This document shows positions 1 through 6,377 of a stretch of DNA of 7,174 nucleotides, piece after piece. The notes under the pieces are model-generated. The model searched no databases and was not told the origin of the DNA. It saw only the letters and a program-made list of their open reading frames with translations. Every line of letters starts with the position of its first letter. Position 1 is the first letter of the stretch. Made by a program: the position numbers and the translations under genes. This DNA comes from JAABUE01 sp034431895 (GTDB lineage: Bacteria; Chloroflexota; Anaerolineae; Anaerolineales; Villigracilaceae): assembly GCA_034431895.1 (NCBI GenBank), contig DAOUCM010000184.1:1-7174 (forward strand), in the 5' to 3' direction.

Positions 1-79
1 GTCATTGCGAGGAGCGTTCTTTGCGACGAAGCAATCTCCTGGCAGACCGGGAGACTGCTTCGCTATCGCTCGCAGTGAC
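1..79. repeat. Interspersed inverted-repeat element (MITE/REP-like)
   Basis: The outer arms gtcattgcgag (1-11) and ctcgcagtgac (69-79) are inverted copies with one mismatch. An inner pair, gaagcaatctcc (28-39) and ggagactgcttc (50-61), is a 12-bp inverted repeat with one mismatch around a 10-nt loop. The wording gtcattgcgag...gaagcaatctcc is a kind of intergenic repeat I recognise from Chloroflexota and several other phyla. It encodes nothing visible. The element starts at the window edge, so its true left end may lie outside. Confidence 0.75.
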
Positions 80-228
80 AAAAAACATAGCGTTTTTAGA
101 ACAAATGTTTAATGTGACATTGTCAAGGTAATCTGTGAAATGTGCAAATTTTCCTCATCACTGCTGACATCTTTTGCGTGGATACCAATGAACCCAATTC
201 TCCCCATCCATGATAGACAGAGTGCTAG

Positions 229-241
229 TATAATCTCCCCC
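229..241 (+). promoter_or_regulatory. -10 box TATAAT of a probable leaderless promoter
   Basis: A perfect TATAAT lies at 229-234. The seven bases after it (235-241) are all pyrimidines and the next base is the A of the ATG at 242, so the first purine at the right distance for transcription start is the start codon itself. There is no Shine-Dalgarno sequence before the ATG. I see no good -35 hexamer 16-18 bases upstream. The placement fits a leaderless transcript, as known in Deinococcus-Thermus and Actinobacteria; application here is inference. Confidence 0.6.
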
Positions 242-688
242 ATGGACATCAAAACCCAACTCAACGAATCCCTCAAAGAGGCGATGCGCCTGAAAGACAA
301 CGTGCGCCGTGATACGCTGCGCATGGCACTGGCGGCCATCAAACAGGCCGAAGTGGACAAGCGCACCGTACTGGACGACCCGGCGGTGATTGCGCTGTTG
401 CAAAAGGAAATCAAGAACCGCCGAGAAGCCCTCGAAGAGGCGCACAAAGCCAACCGCCCCGACCTGGCACAGGCAAACGAAACCGAAATTGCCATCCTGG
501 AGACCTTCCTGCCCAAAGCCATGAGCGCCGACGAACTGCGCCAACTGGTCGAAGCCGTCATTGCCGAGAGCGGCGCCTCTACGCCTGCCGACATGGGCAA
601 GGTCATGAAAGCCGTCTTGCCCAAGGTTGCAGGACGCGCACCCGGCGACCAGGTCAGCGCAATGGTGCGGGAACTTTTGGCTAAATAG
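242..688 (+). CDS. yqeY: GatB/YqeY domain protein
   Basis: A 148-aa protein, the usual length for stand-alone YqeY proteins. It opens MDIKTQLNESLKEAMR, then has the family-typical run of helices: DNVRRDTLRMALAAIKQAE (about 18-36), a middle helix with KEIKNRREALEEA, then ETEIAILETFLPKAMS, and the C-terminal block ADMGKVMKAVLPKVAGRAPGD. This domain resembles the C-terminal tRNA-binding part of GatB, the amidotransferase subunit acting on mischarged Glu/Asp-tRNA, but the role of the free protein is not established. The start at 242 is chosen because homology begins there and because a TATAAT box ends 7 bases upstream; the frame stays open back to 140 but the extra 34 residues look unlike protein of this family. 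The next gene begins 3 bases after the stop, so it probably heads an operon. Function as a tRNA-linked factor is inferred from the family only. Confidence 0.9.
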   Translation: MDIKTQLNESLKEAMRLKDNVRRDTLRMALAAIKQAEVDKRTVLDDPAVIALLQKEIKNRREALEEAHKANRPDLAQANETEIAILETFLPKAMSADELRQLVEAVIAESGASTPADMGKVMKAVLPKVAGRAPGDQVSAMVRELLAK

Positions 689-691
689 GAT

Positions 692-2818
692 ATGGAAGCC
701 AGCCGGCCGGGCAAGGTCCCCGCCCGCATCCGCACCATCCAGGTGCTGTTGTTGACGGCCATTGGGCTGGTCTCTTTGCTGGCGCTGGTATTACCCCTGT
801 CGCTCAGCCCGGGCGCTTTGCCCTTGCAAGCCGGCGACGTGGCCCCCCGCAGCCTGCAAGCGCCTCGCGCCATCGAGTACGTCAGTGAAGTGCGGACAGA
901 GGAGGCGCGTGCAGCCGCCGAGCGCGCCATTCAGCGCGTCTATACGCCGCCCGATCCGGCCATTGCGCGCGAACAAATCGAACGTCTGAGAGCGGCCTTG
1001 AACTTCATCAGCCTGGTGCGCACAGACGAGTTTTCTACTCCCGAACAAAAACAAGCCGACCTGAAAGCCATGCGCGACCTGGCTTTGCGCCGCGAAGTCA
1101 TCGAACAAATCCTCGAACTGCCCGCCGCTCGCTGGGACGCCATTCAGCAAGAAGCCCTGGGCGTGCTGGAAAGGGTGATGCGCAACACCATCCGTGAAAG
1201 TGACCTGGACACCATGCGGCGCAGCGTTCCCTCGCTCGTCAGCCTGGCCTTGAGCGAGGAACAAGCCGGCCTGGTGGTCGAGTTGGTGAGCGCCTTTGTG
1301 ACGCCCAACAGTTTGTACAGCCACGAACTGACCGACGCCGCCCGCCAGGCAGCGCGTGAGGCCGTTCAGCCGGTCGTCCAAACCTACAAAGCCGGCGAGA
1401 TGGTGGTCGCCAGCGGACAAGTCATCAGCCCGGCCCAACTCGAAGCCCTCGAAAAGATGGGGCTGATCGAAACCGGTCAACGCTGGCAAGATTATCTGGG
1501 CGCGACGGCGCTGGCGGCGGTATGCAGCGTCTTTTTGGGCCTCTATTTCTTTCGCCGCCCCAAACCTTTTTTGGCAGAGCCGAACAGTCTGTTCTTGATG
1601 ACCGTCATCTTCCTGGCTTTCCTGATTGGGGCGCGTGTCATCATTCCCAACCGCACGGTCGTCCCCTACCTCTACCCCTTGCCGGCCGTTGGCTTGCTGT
1701 TGGTCACCCTGTTCAGCCTGGAAACCGGCCTGGTCTTTTCGCTGTCTCTCTCTCTATTGGCGGCTTATGGCCTGCCCAACACCTTAGACCTGACGGCTTA
1801 CTATCTGTTGGCCTCGCTGTGCGGCGTTTTGGTGCTGGGGCCGGCGCGCCGCTTTTGGGCCTTCTTGCGCGCGGGGATGGCCATTGCGGGCGCCGGAATC
1901 GCCATGCTGCTCGCCTTCCGCCTGCCGTTTATCCCCATGGACTGGGTGGGCATCCTTACGTTGATGGGCGCGGCACTTTTCAACGGCCTGGCCTCGGCCA
2001 GCATTGCCCTCTTGCTCCAATATCTGCTGGCGCAAACGCTTGGCCTGACCACTCCCCTGCAATTATTGGAAATCTCGCGCCCCGATTTTCCCTTGCTGCA
2101 ATTTTTCTTGCGCAATGCGCCCGGCACGTACCAGCACAGCCTCCAGGTGGCTAACCTGGCCGAACAAGCCGCCGAACGCATTGGCGCCGACGCCCTGCTC
2201 ACCCGCGTAGGCGCTCTGTTCCACGACGTGGGCAAAGCCATGAACCCCACCTTCTTCATCGAAAACCAGTTGCCCGGCAACATAGACACCCACGACGACC
2301 TCGACCCGGCCGTCAGTTCAGCCGCCATCACCCGTCACGTGCTGGATGGGGTCGCCCTGGCGCGTAAACATCGCCTGCCGCGCCGCTTACAAGATTTCAT
2401 CCTGGAGCATCACGGCACCATGCTCACCCGTTACCAGTATTCCAAAGCCGTCGAACAGGCCGGCGGCGACGAATCGAAAGTGGACGCCAACAAATTCCGC
2501 TACCCTGGCCCGCGCCCGCGCTCGCGCGAAACTGCCCTGCTGATGCTGGCCGATGGCGCCGAGGCGCGCGTCCGCGCTGCGCGTCCGAAAGACGAGGAAG
2601 AACTGCGCGGCTTGATTCGCGCCGTCATCGAGCAAGCGCAAAAGAGCGGCCAACTCGACAACACCCAACTCACCCTGCGCGACCTGAATCAAATCGCCGA
2701 GTCCTTTGTCACCACGCTGCGAGGCGCTTACCATCCGCGCATCGAATACCCGCGCGCCGAAGAAGTCGCAGCCAGCCTGCCCGCGCCCACCGTCCCACAC
2801 AGCCTCAGTAAACCGTGA
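692..2818 (+). CDS. pgpH: 7TM-HD membrane phosphodiesterase, PgpH/YqfF type (c-di-AMP hydrolase)
   Basis: A 708-aa protein, matching the roughly 700-aa YqfF/PgpH family. Order: short cytosolic N-terminus, one membrane helix (about 15-37), a large outside domain of the 7TMR-HDED type (about 45-260) ending in the typical KAGEMVVASGQVISPAQLEAL block, a multi-helix membrane region (about 268-447), then a cytosolic HD domain (about 475-640). The metal/catalytic set is visible: H482, H511-D512 in HDVGK, H549, H573-H574 in LEHHG, and D621 in LADGAEA. Listeria PgpH and relatives hydrolyse cyclic di-AMP to pApA, controlling potassium and osmotic balance and cell wall behaviour; that activity is inferred from the family. 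The gene starts 3 bases after the yqeY stop with only a weak ribosome site, so it is probably translationally coupled. Its TGA stop overlaps the GTG start of ybeY. Confidence 0.93.
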   Translation: MEASRPGKVPARIRTIQVLLLTAIGLVSLLALVLPLSLSPGALPLQAGDVAPRSLQAPRAIEYVSEVRTEEARAAAERAIQRVYTPPDPAIAREQIERLRAALNFISLVRTDEFSTPEQKQADLKAMRDLALRREVIEQILELPAARWDAIQQEALGVLERVMRNTIRESDLDTMRRSVPSLVSLALSEEQAGLVVELVSAFVTPNSLYSHELTDAARQAAREAVQPVVQTYKAGEMVVASGQVISPAQLEALEKMGLIETGQRWQDYLGATALAAVCSVFLGLYFFRRPKPFLAEPNSLFLMTVIFLAFLIGARVIIPNRTVVPYLYPLPAVGLLLVTLFSLETGLVFSLSLSLLAAYGLPNTLDLTAYYLLASLCGVLVLGPARRFWAFLRAGMAIAGAGIAMLLAFRLPFIPMDWVGILTLMGAALFNGLASASIALLLQYLLAQTLGLTTPLQLLEISRPDFPLLQFFLRNAPGTYQHSLQVANLAEQAAERIGADALLTRVGALFHDVGKAMNPTFFIENQLPGNIDTHDDLDPAVSSAAITRHVLDGVALARKHRLPRRLQDFILEHHGTMLTRYQYSKAVEQAGGDESKVDANKFRYPGPRPRSRETALLMLADGAEARVRAARPKDEEELRGLIRAVIEQAQKSGQLDNTQLTLRDLNQIAESFVTTLRGAYHPRIEYPRAEEVAASLPAPTVPHSLSKP

Positions 2819-3291
2819 TTCACATCGAAGTCAATCCCCGCCTGCCCGAAGCGCCCGATGCTTCGACCAGGCTCAGCACAAGCCTGGACGCGCTGGAACG
2901 CGCCGCCCTGCTCGCCTTGGCGCACGAAGCCGCCGATGGAGACCTGACCATCGTGCTGACCGACGACGCGCAATTGCGCCAATTGAACCGCCACTATCTG
3001 GACACCGACGCCCCCACCGACGTTCTCTCCTTCTCCGCTTCCGAAACAGACCCCGAAACGGGCCGCCGTTATCTGGGCGACATCCTCATCTCCATCCCCC
3101 GCGCCCTGGAACAGGCGCAGGCCGCCGGTCATACCCTGCTGGCCGAAACCCAACTGCTGGTGGTGCATGGGACACTGCATCTGCTCGGCCACGATCATGC
3201 CGAGGCGCAGGAAAAAGCCCGCATGTGGAAAGCGCAGGCCGAAGTCCTGGAAAGACTCGGTTTGAAAGGGGTCGCTCCGCAAGAATCGTAG
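2815..3291 (+). CDS. ybeY: Endoribonuclease YbeY, 16S rRNA maturation factor
   Basis: A 158-aa protein with the full YbeY signature: LTDDAQLRQLNRHYLDTDAPTDVLSF (48-73, containing the conserved R59), the YLGDILIS strand (87-93), and the zinc site HGTLHLLGHDH with H118, H122 and H128. YbeY is a zinc-dependent single-strand RNase needed for 16S rRNA 3' end processing and late ribosome quality control. The GTG start shares four bases (GTGA) with the pgpH stop, a classic coupling arrangement, and the family alignment begins at this residue. Odd point: residues about 15-24 (DASTRLSTSL) look like an extra segment compared with the family's usual N-terminus and are encoded by what looks like an interspersed DNA repeat (see the separate repeat entry). 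The zinc motif is intact, so the enzyme is probably functional. Confidence 0.93.
   Translation: MIHIEVNPRLPEAPDASTRLSTSLDALERAALLALAHEAADGDLTIVLTDDAQLRQLNRHYLDTDAPTDVLSFSASETDPETGRRYLGDILISIPRALEQAQAAGHTLLAETQLLVVHGTLHLLGHDHAEAQEKARMWKAQAEVLERLGLKGVAPQES
2860..2887. repeat. Repeat-like palindromic segment inside ybeY
   Basis: Inside the ybeY frame, gcttcgaccaggctcagcac resembles the widespread cttcgac(a)(a/g)gctcag-type intergenic repeat seen in many bacterial genomes, which I recall from general knowledge. It carries a perfect 7-bp inverted repeat, CCAGGCT (2867-2873) and AGCCTGG (2881-2887), around a 7-nt loop. It translates to roughly ASTRLSTSL, where the YbeY family usually has a shorter linker. 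Whether it is a true insertion needs alignment. Confidence 0.45.
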
Positions 3292-3690
3292 ATGTCGCCC
3301 CTCGTCCGCTTCCTCCGCTCGCGCGCACGCTCCTTCCGCTATGCTTTTCACGGCTGGCGGTATGTCTTGCGTACCCAGCAGAACGCCTGGATCCACGCCG
3401 GCGTAGCAACGGCGGTGTTTGCTGTTGGGCTATGGCTGAGATTGCCGGCCGGTGATTGGGCGGTGCTGCTCTTGACCGTCGCCATGGTCTTCATGGCCGA
3501 GTTCCTGAACACAGCCATCGAAGCGGTAGTAGACCTGGCCAGCCCAGAGCGCCATCCGCTGGCCAAAGCCGGCAAGGACGTGGGCGCAGCGGCGGTGTTG
3601 ATTGCGGCGCTGGCAGCCATTGGCGTGGGGGTGTTGATTTTGGGACCGCCGCTGTGGGAGCGGCTGTCCATGCTGTTTGCGCAACGCTAG
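3292..3690 (+). CDS. dgkA: Diacylglycerol/undecaprenol kinase family protein
   Basis: A 132-aa small integral membrane kinase. It has an N-terminal amphipathic stretch, then three hydrophobic segments (about 36-50, 55-72 and 97-118). The family signature is complete: AEFLNTAIEAVVDL with E70, N73, E77 and D81, followed by HPLAKAGKDVGAAAVLIAA with K92, K95 and D96. In Gram-positive relatives such as Bacillus DgkA, the enzyme phosphorylates undecaprenol to recycle the cell-wall lipid carrier, whereas E. coli DgkA uses diacylglycerol; the sequence cannot decide here, but the ybeY-dgkA neighbourhood matches the Bacillus-type enzyme. The N-terminal TQQNAWIH block has Gln where Bacillus has Glu (TERNFQFH). 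The ATG follows the ybeY stop with no gap, so expression should be coupled. Confidence 0.9.
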   Translation: MSPLVRFLRSRARSFRYAFHGWRYVLRTQQNAWIHAGVATAVFAVGLWLRLPAGDWAVLLLTVAMVFMAEFLNTAIEAVVDLASPERHPLAKAGKDVGAAAVLIAALAAIGVGVLILGPPLWERLSMLFAQR

Positions 3691-3754
3691 GACAGAGGGC
3701 AGGTTTGTACGAACAGGTCGAAAAATCTCCTCTACCTTTCAGCGAGGTCATGCT

Positions 3755-4597
3755 ATGTCTTCCTCTTTCCAATTCGGCACGGTTGGCTCTCCTATCGGCA
3801 CGCCCAAGAAACCGGGCGGCAGCGTGGGCGCCATTTTGTTCAGCAAGTCTATTGGACTGGAAACGCTCGAATTAGGCTGGGTTCAGGCCGTGCGCGTAAG
3901 CGAGGCTACCTGCGCTGCCATCCGCCAGGCAGCAGAAGAACAGGGCGTTTCGCTGAGCGTCCATGCGCCTTACTTCATCAACCTGAACGCCGACGAGACC
4001 GAATGGCCCAAATCACGCCAGCGGTTGATGGACGCGGCGCACTATGGCAACCTGGCCGGCGCTACCGACATCGTTTTCCATCCTGGTTCGTATTTCGAGC
4101 GCCCGCCCCAGCAGGTGTTACAAACAGCGCTGCCGCGTTTGCAAGGCTGCCTGGATGAATTGCGCGCAGCCGGCAACCCGGTCACGCTGCGGCCCGAGAC
4201 GATGGGCAAGGCTGCCATGCTTGGCTCGCTGGAAGATACCCTGGCCATGAGCCAGATAAGCGGCGTAGAGCCATGCCTGGATTTTGCCCACCTGCACGCC
4301 CGCCCCGGCGACGGCTCGTTCAACACCTATGACGAGTGGGCGCGCGCGTTGGACGGCTACGCCAAGGCCCTGGGCGAGATGGCCTTGCGGCGGCTGCACA
4401 TCCACCTTTCGGGCATCGAATATGGACCGAAAGGCGAAAAGAATCACTTGAGGCTGTCGGAAGCCGACCTGGACGTGCGCGCCTTGCTACGCGCCTTGAA
4501 AGATTTCGGCTGCGGCGGCCGGATCTTGTGCGAAAGCCCCGTCATGGAAGAGGATGCACTGGAGTTGAAGAGGCTGTGGCAGGAAATCAGCGCCTAG
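3755..4597 (+). CDS. Endonuclease IV-like TIM-barrel protein (archaeal-type Nfo relative)
   Basis: A 280-aa protein of the AP endonuclease 2/xylose isomerase-like TIM-barrel fold. Candidate metal ligands fall at endonuclease IV positions: H70 in SVHAPYFINL, H109 in VFHPGSYF, E148 in RPETMG, D176 and H179 in CLDFAHLHAR, H217 in HIHLSG, H231 in GEKNHL, and E260 in CESP. E. coli Nfo uses a D-x-H pair at the seventh site; here the residues are K229-N230-H231, as in the GIEYG..GEKNH form I recall from archaeal and some bacterial homologues. If active it would cleave DNA at abasic sites, but the changed ligand leaves the substrate open. The start at 3755 is preferred over an upstream in-frame one at 3677 because GAGG (3744-3747) sits 7 bases before it and the earlier start overlaps dgkA. 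It lies 64 bases after dgkA with no terminator between. Confidence 0.85.
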   Translation: MSSSFQFGTVGSPIGTPKKPGGSVGAILFSKSIGLETLELGWVQAVRVSEATCAAIRQAAEEQGVSLSVHAPYFINLNADETEWPKSRQRLMDAAHYGNLAGATDIVFHPGSYFERPPQQVLQTALPRLQGCLDELRAAGNPVTLRPETMGKAAMLGSLEDTLAMSQISGVEPCLDFAHLHARPGDGSFNTYDEWARALDGYAKALGEMALRRLHIHLSGIEYGPKGEKNHLRLSEADLDVRALLRALKDFGCGGRILCESPVMEEDALELKRLWQEISA

Positions 4598-4663
4598 GCG
4601 CTAACGAGAGGCGGACGGGTCGAAGCCAGCCCAACGGCCAGGAGAAATTTCTAGCCACAAAAC

Positions 4664-4697
4664 GGTAAACCCTGCGCAGCCAAACGCAGGGTTTACC
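4664..4697. terminator. Perfect 13-bp hairpin between converging genes
   Basis: GGTAAACCCTGCG (4664-4676) and CGCAGGGTTTACC (4685-4697) form a perfect stem around an 8-nt loop. It sits 66 bases after the TIM-barrel gene stop and beyond the 3' end of the minus-strand Cys-rich gene. On the plus strand no T run follows; on the minus strand only GTTTTG follows. It probably acts as a shared end-of-transcript or RNA-stabilising hairpin, but it is not a textbook rho-independent terminator. The rest of 4598-4764 shows no gene. Confidence 0.65.
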
Positions 4698-4764
4698 AAG
4701 GACCAACTCGTTTATGGAGGAGAGAGAGTCTGTCAACCAAGCCCAACAGGAAGCGGCTTGTTTC

Positions 4765-4983
4765 CTACAAAGGTTCGTGGCCAGGATTGGTGCCGCACCA
4801 GGCGCACACCGGCTTGTCCAATTGGTTGCATTCTTGCGCGTTCGAGCAGCGGCGGGCGCGCACGCGCGGCGGCTGATCGGGGAGATGCTCAGACGGGTAG
4901 ACCACCTCTACTTCTAGCGCAATCTCATGCCCTACATGCTCACAATATTTGATTTTGGACACTTGCCATTTCCGATAAGCCAT
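4765..4983 (-). CDS. Small Cys-rich (zinc-binding-like) hypothetical protein
   Basis: A 72-aa protein of unknown function. It shows YCEHVGHEIALEVEVVYP near the N-terminus (C14, H16, H19) and a Cys-rich C-terminal half, RRCSNAQECNQ then CAWCGTNP, with C46, C52, C60 and C63. The spacing suggests a small zinc-binding module. I believe similar proteins with the YP..LP...RC....CN pattern occur in Anaerolineae, but I cannot verify this here. The ATG at 4983 is preferred over the GTG at 4986 because GGAGG (4993-4989) lies 5 bases before the ATG but only 2 before the GTG. It lies 130 bases downstream of the sugar dehydrogenase gene on the same strand, so it could be read from that transcript or from its own promoter. 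No membrane segment or signal peptide is visible, so a cytosolic protein is likely. Confidence 0.75.
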   Translation of the reverse strand: MAYRKWQVSKIKYCEHVGHEIALEVEVVYPSEHLPDQPPRVRARRCSNAQECNQLDKPVCAWCGTNPGHEPL

Positions 4984-5039
4984 CACAGCCTCCGACCAAT
5001 TGCATTTTCAGTTTAATCCATTCGGTCTTCAGCGACCAG

Positions 5040-5116
5040 TGACAGGCGTCACAAATCGCGATGACGAATTACCTTATTCGGATGACATATCTCCCAATTT
5101 GGGGATACGCCTGTCA
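5040..5116. repeat. Long-range inverted repeat with nested palindrome
   Basis: tgacaggcgt (5040-5049) and acgcctgtca (5107-5116) are perfect 10-bp inverted copies; the second overlaps the TGA stop of the sugar dehydrogenase gene. Inside lies a near-palindrome, atctcccaa-t-ttggggat (5089-5106), with one G-T type mismatch. On the minus-strand transcript this could fold into a branched structure between the dehydrogenase gene and the Cys-rich gene. It has no T run, so a simple terminator is doubtful. Confidence 0.45.
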
Positions 5117-6376
5117 GCGCTCCACCAATTTCAAGACCTGGCCGCCGTCGCTGGCAAAATAGACCTCGCCCATTTCGTCCTGTCCAAACGTAGTGATGTT
5201 CGATCCCGTTTCGAACAACGCCTGCGCCTGCCACTGACCATCGGCGTTCAACAAGCCCCACAGGGTGCCTCTACAATAATCGGCATACAGGTAGATTCCC
5301 TGCCATGCTGGCATGGAACCGCGGTAGACCACGCCGCCCGTCACCGAACAGCCGCGGTCGTGACCATATTCTGCCACCGGGGGAATCAACTCCACGCCAA
5401 GCGGCGGAAAGCCTCGGAAGTAATGCGTTCCTTCGTAATAGTCCCAGCCAAAGTTGAGCGGGCCACTCGCGCCGGCAGGCACGAAATTGATTTCTTCCCA
5501 CTTATCTTGTCCGACATCGGCGATGTATACGTCTCCGTTGGCGCGGTCTATGGCAACCCGCCAAGGATTGCGCAGGCCATACGCCCACACCTCGCTGCCA
5601 GAACCATTCTCCGGCGGGATGGCATACGGCTCCGCCGAGTCTACATCCAGGCGCAGAATTTTGCCCAACAGCGAATTCAAATTTTGGGCGTTGCCAAACG
5701 GGTCGCCCGAAGAACCGCCATCGCCCAGGCCGGCATACAGGTAACCATCCAGGCCAAAGACCAGCGCGCCGCCATTGTGATTTCGAAAAGGCTGTTCTAG
5801 GCGCAACATGACATGCTCGCTGGCAGGATCGGCCAGGTTCGGATCGCCTGTCACTCGGTAACGGGCAATCACCGTGTTGCCATCGGTATCGGTGTAGTTG
5901 ACGTAGAAAAATCCGTTTTGCCGATAACGCGGGTGGAAAGCCAAACCCAACAAACCTTGCTCGTTACCCTGGCTGCCCACTCGATCTCGGATGTCGAGGA
6001 AGGGCTGGACAAGCGTTTGCCCCTCTTGCAGGATGCGGATGCGCCCCACTTTCTCGATGACGAACAACCGCCCAGAGCCATCGCCGGCATTTTGGATGTC
6101 CACCGGGCGTTCCAAGCCGGAGACGATTTCTTCCCAGATATATAGGCCCGGATCGGGGAAGGCGATCACTTTGGGCAAGGCAACGGTTGGGGTGACGAGG
6201 TCCGCTGCGGGCTGAGATGGAGCAGGGAGCGTAGCAGAGGGAGAAACGTCGGCAGTAACGACAACCTCCTGTGGCGAGGACACAGGCTGAGGCGTGGGAA
6301 GAGCCGCAGGCGTCTTCGAGGCGCAGCCTGCCAGCAGGATGAACGTCAGGAGGAGAGCAAGCCTTTTCATCCGCAT
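5114..6376 (-). CDS. PQQ-type sugar dehydrogenase (glucose/sorbosone dehydrogenase family), lipoprotein
   Basis: A 420-aa protein. The N-terminus MRMKRLALLLTFILLAGCAS is a lipoprotein signal with lipobox LAGC (Cys18), followed by a Pro/Ser/Thr-rich linker to about residue 70. The remainder is a six-bladed propeller of the GSDH family: GRLFVIEKVGRIRIL, GLLGLAFHP (142-149), RNHNGGALVFGLDGYLYAGLGDGG (198-221) with candidate catalytic H200, GKILRLDVD, YGLRNPWR (266-273; R269 and N270 match the Arg-Asn pair of soluble glucose dehydrogenase), YIADVGQDKWEEIN, and HDRGCSVTGGVVYRG. Members oxidise sugars using PQQ, but many homologues have no proven substrate or cofactor, so the true reaction is unknown. 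It should sit on the outside of the cell membrane. The start at 6376 is chosen because GGAGGAG (6390-6384) lies 7 bases upstream; the frame extends further only into the preceding gene, whose stop is one base away. Confidence 0.9.
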   Translation of the reverse strand: MRMKRLALLLTFILLAGCASKTPAALPTPQPVSSPQEVVVTADVSPSATLPAPSQPAADLVTPTVALPKVIAFPDPGLYIWEEIVSGLERPVDIQNAGDGSGRLFVIEKVGRIRILQEGQTLVQPFLDIRDRVGSQGNEQGLLGLAFHPRYRQNGFFYVNYTDTDGNTVIARYRVTGDPNLADPASEHVMLRLEQPFRNHNGGALVFGLDGYLYAGLGDGGSSGDPFGNAQNLNSLLGKILRLDVDSAEPYAIPPENGSGSEVWAYGLRNPWRVAIDRANGDVYIADVGQDKWEEINFVPAGASGPLNFGWDYYEGTHYFRGFPPLGVELIPPVAEYGHDRGCSVTGGVVYRGSMPAWQGIYLYADYCRGTLWGLLNADGQWQAQALFETGSNITTFGQDEMGEVYFASDGGQVLKLVER

Positions 6377-6377
6377 C

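Noticed and set aside
140..241. Upstream extension of the yqeY frame to an ATG at 140
   Set aside because: The added residues do not look like YqeY family sequence, and a TATAAT box and probable transcript start fall inside the extension.
109..930. Long minus-strand open frame of 273 codons over yqeY and pgpH
   Set aside because: It is Ser/Arg/Ala-rich with no recognisable domain and lies opposite well-recognised genes in GC-rich DNA, where antisense frames are commonly open.
1522..2154. Plus-strand open frame of 210 codons inside pgpH
   Set aside because: Out-of-frame reading of the pgpH membrane region; Pro/Gly/His-rich low-quality sequence with no family match.
2706..3455. Plus-strand open frame of 249 codons across the pgpH-ybeY-dgkA junctions
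   Set aside because: Overlaps three recognised genes in another frame and consists largely of Arg/Pro/Ser.
4714..4917. Plus-strand open frame with a GGAGG-like stretch near its start
   Set aside because: It lies opposite the Cys-rich minus-strand gene, the GGAGG follows rather than precedes the ATG, and the protein has no recognisable features.
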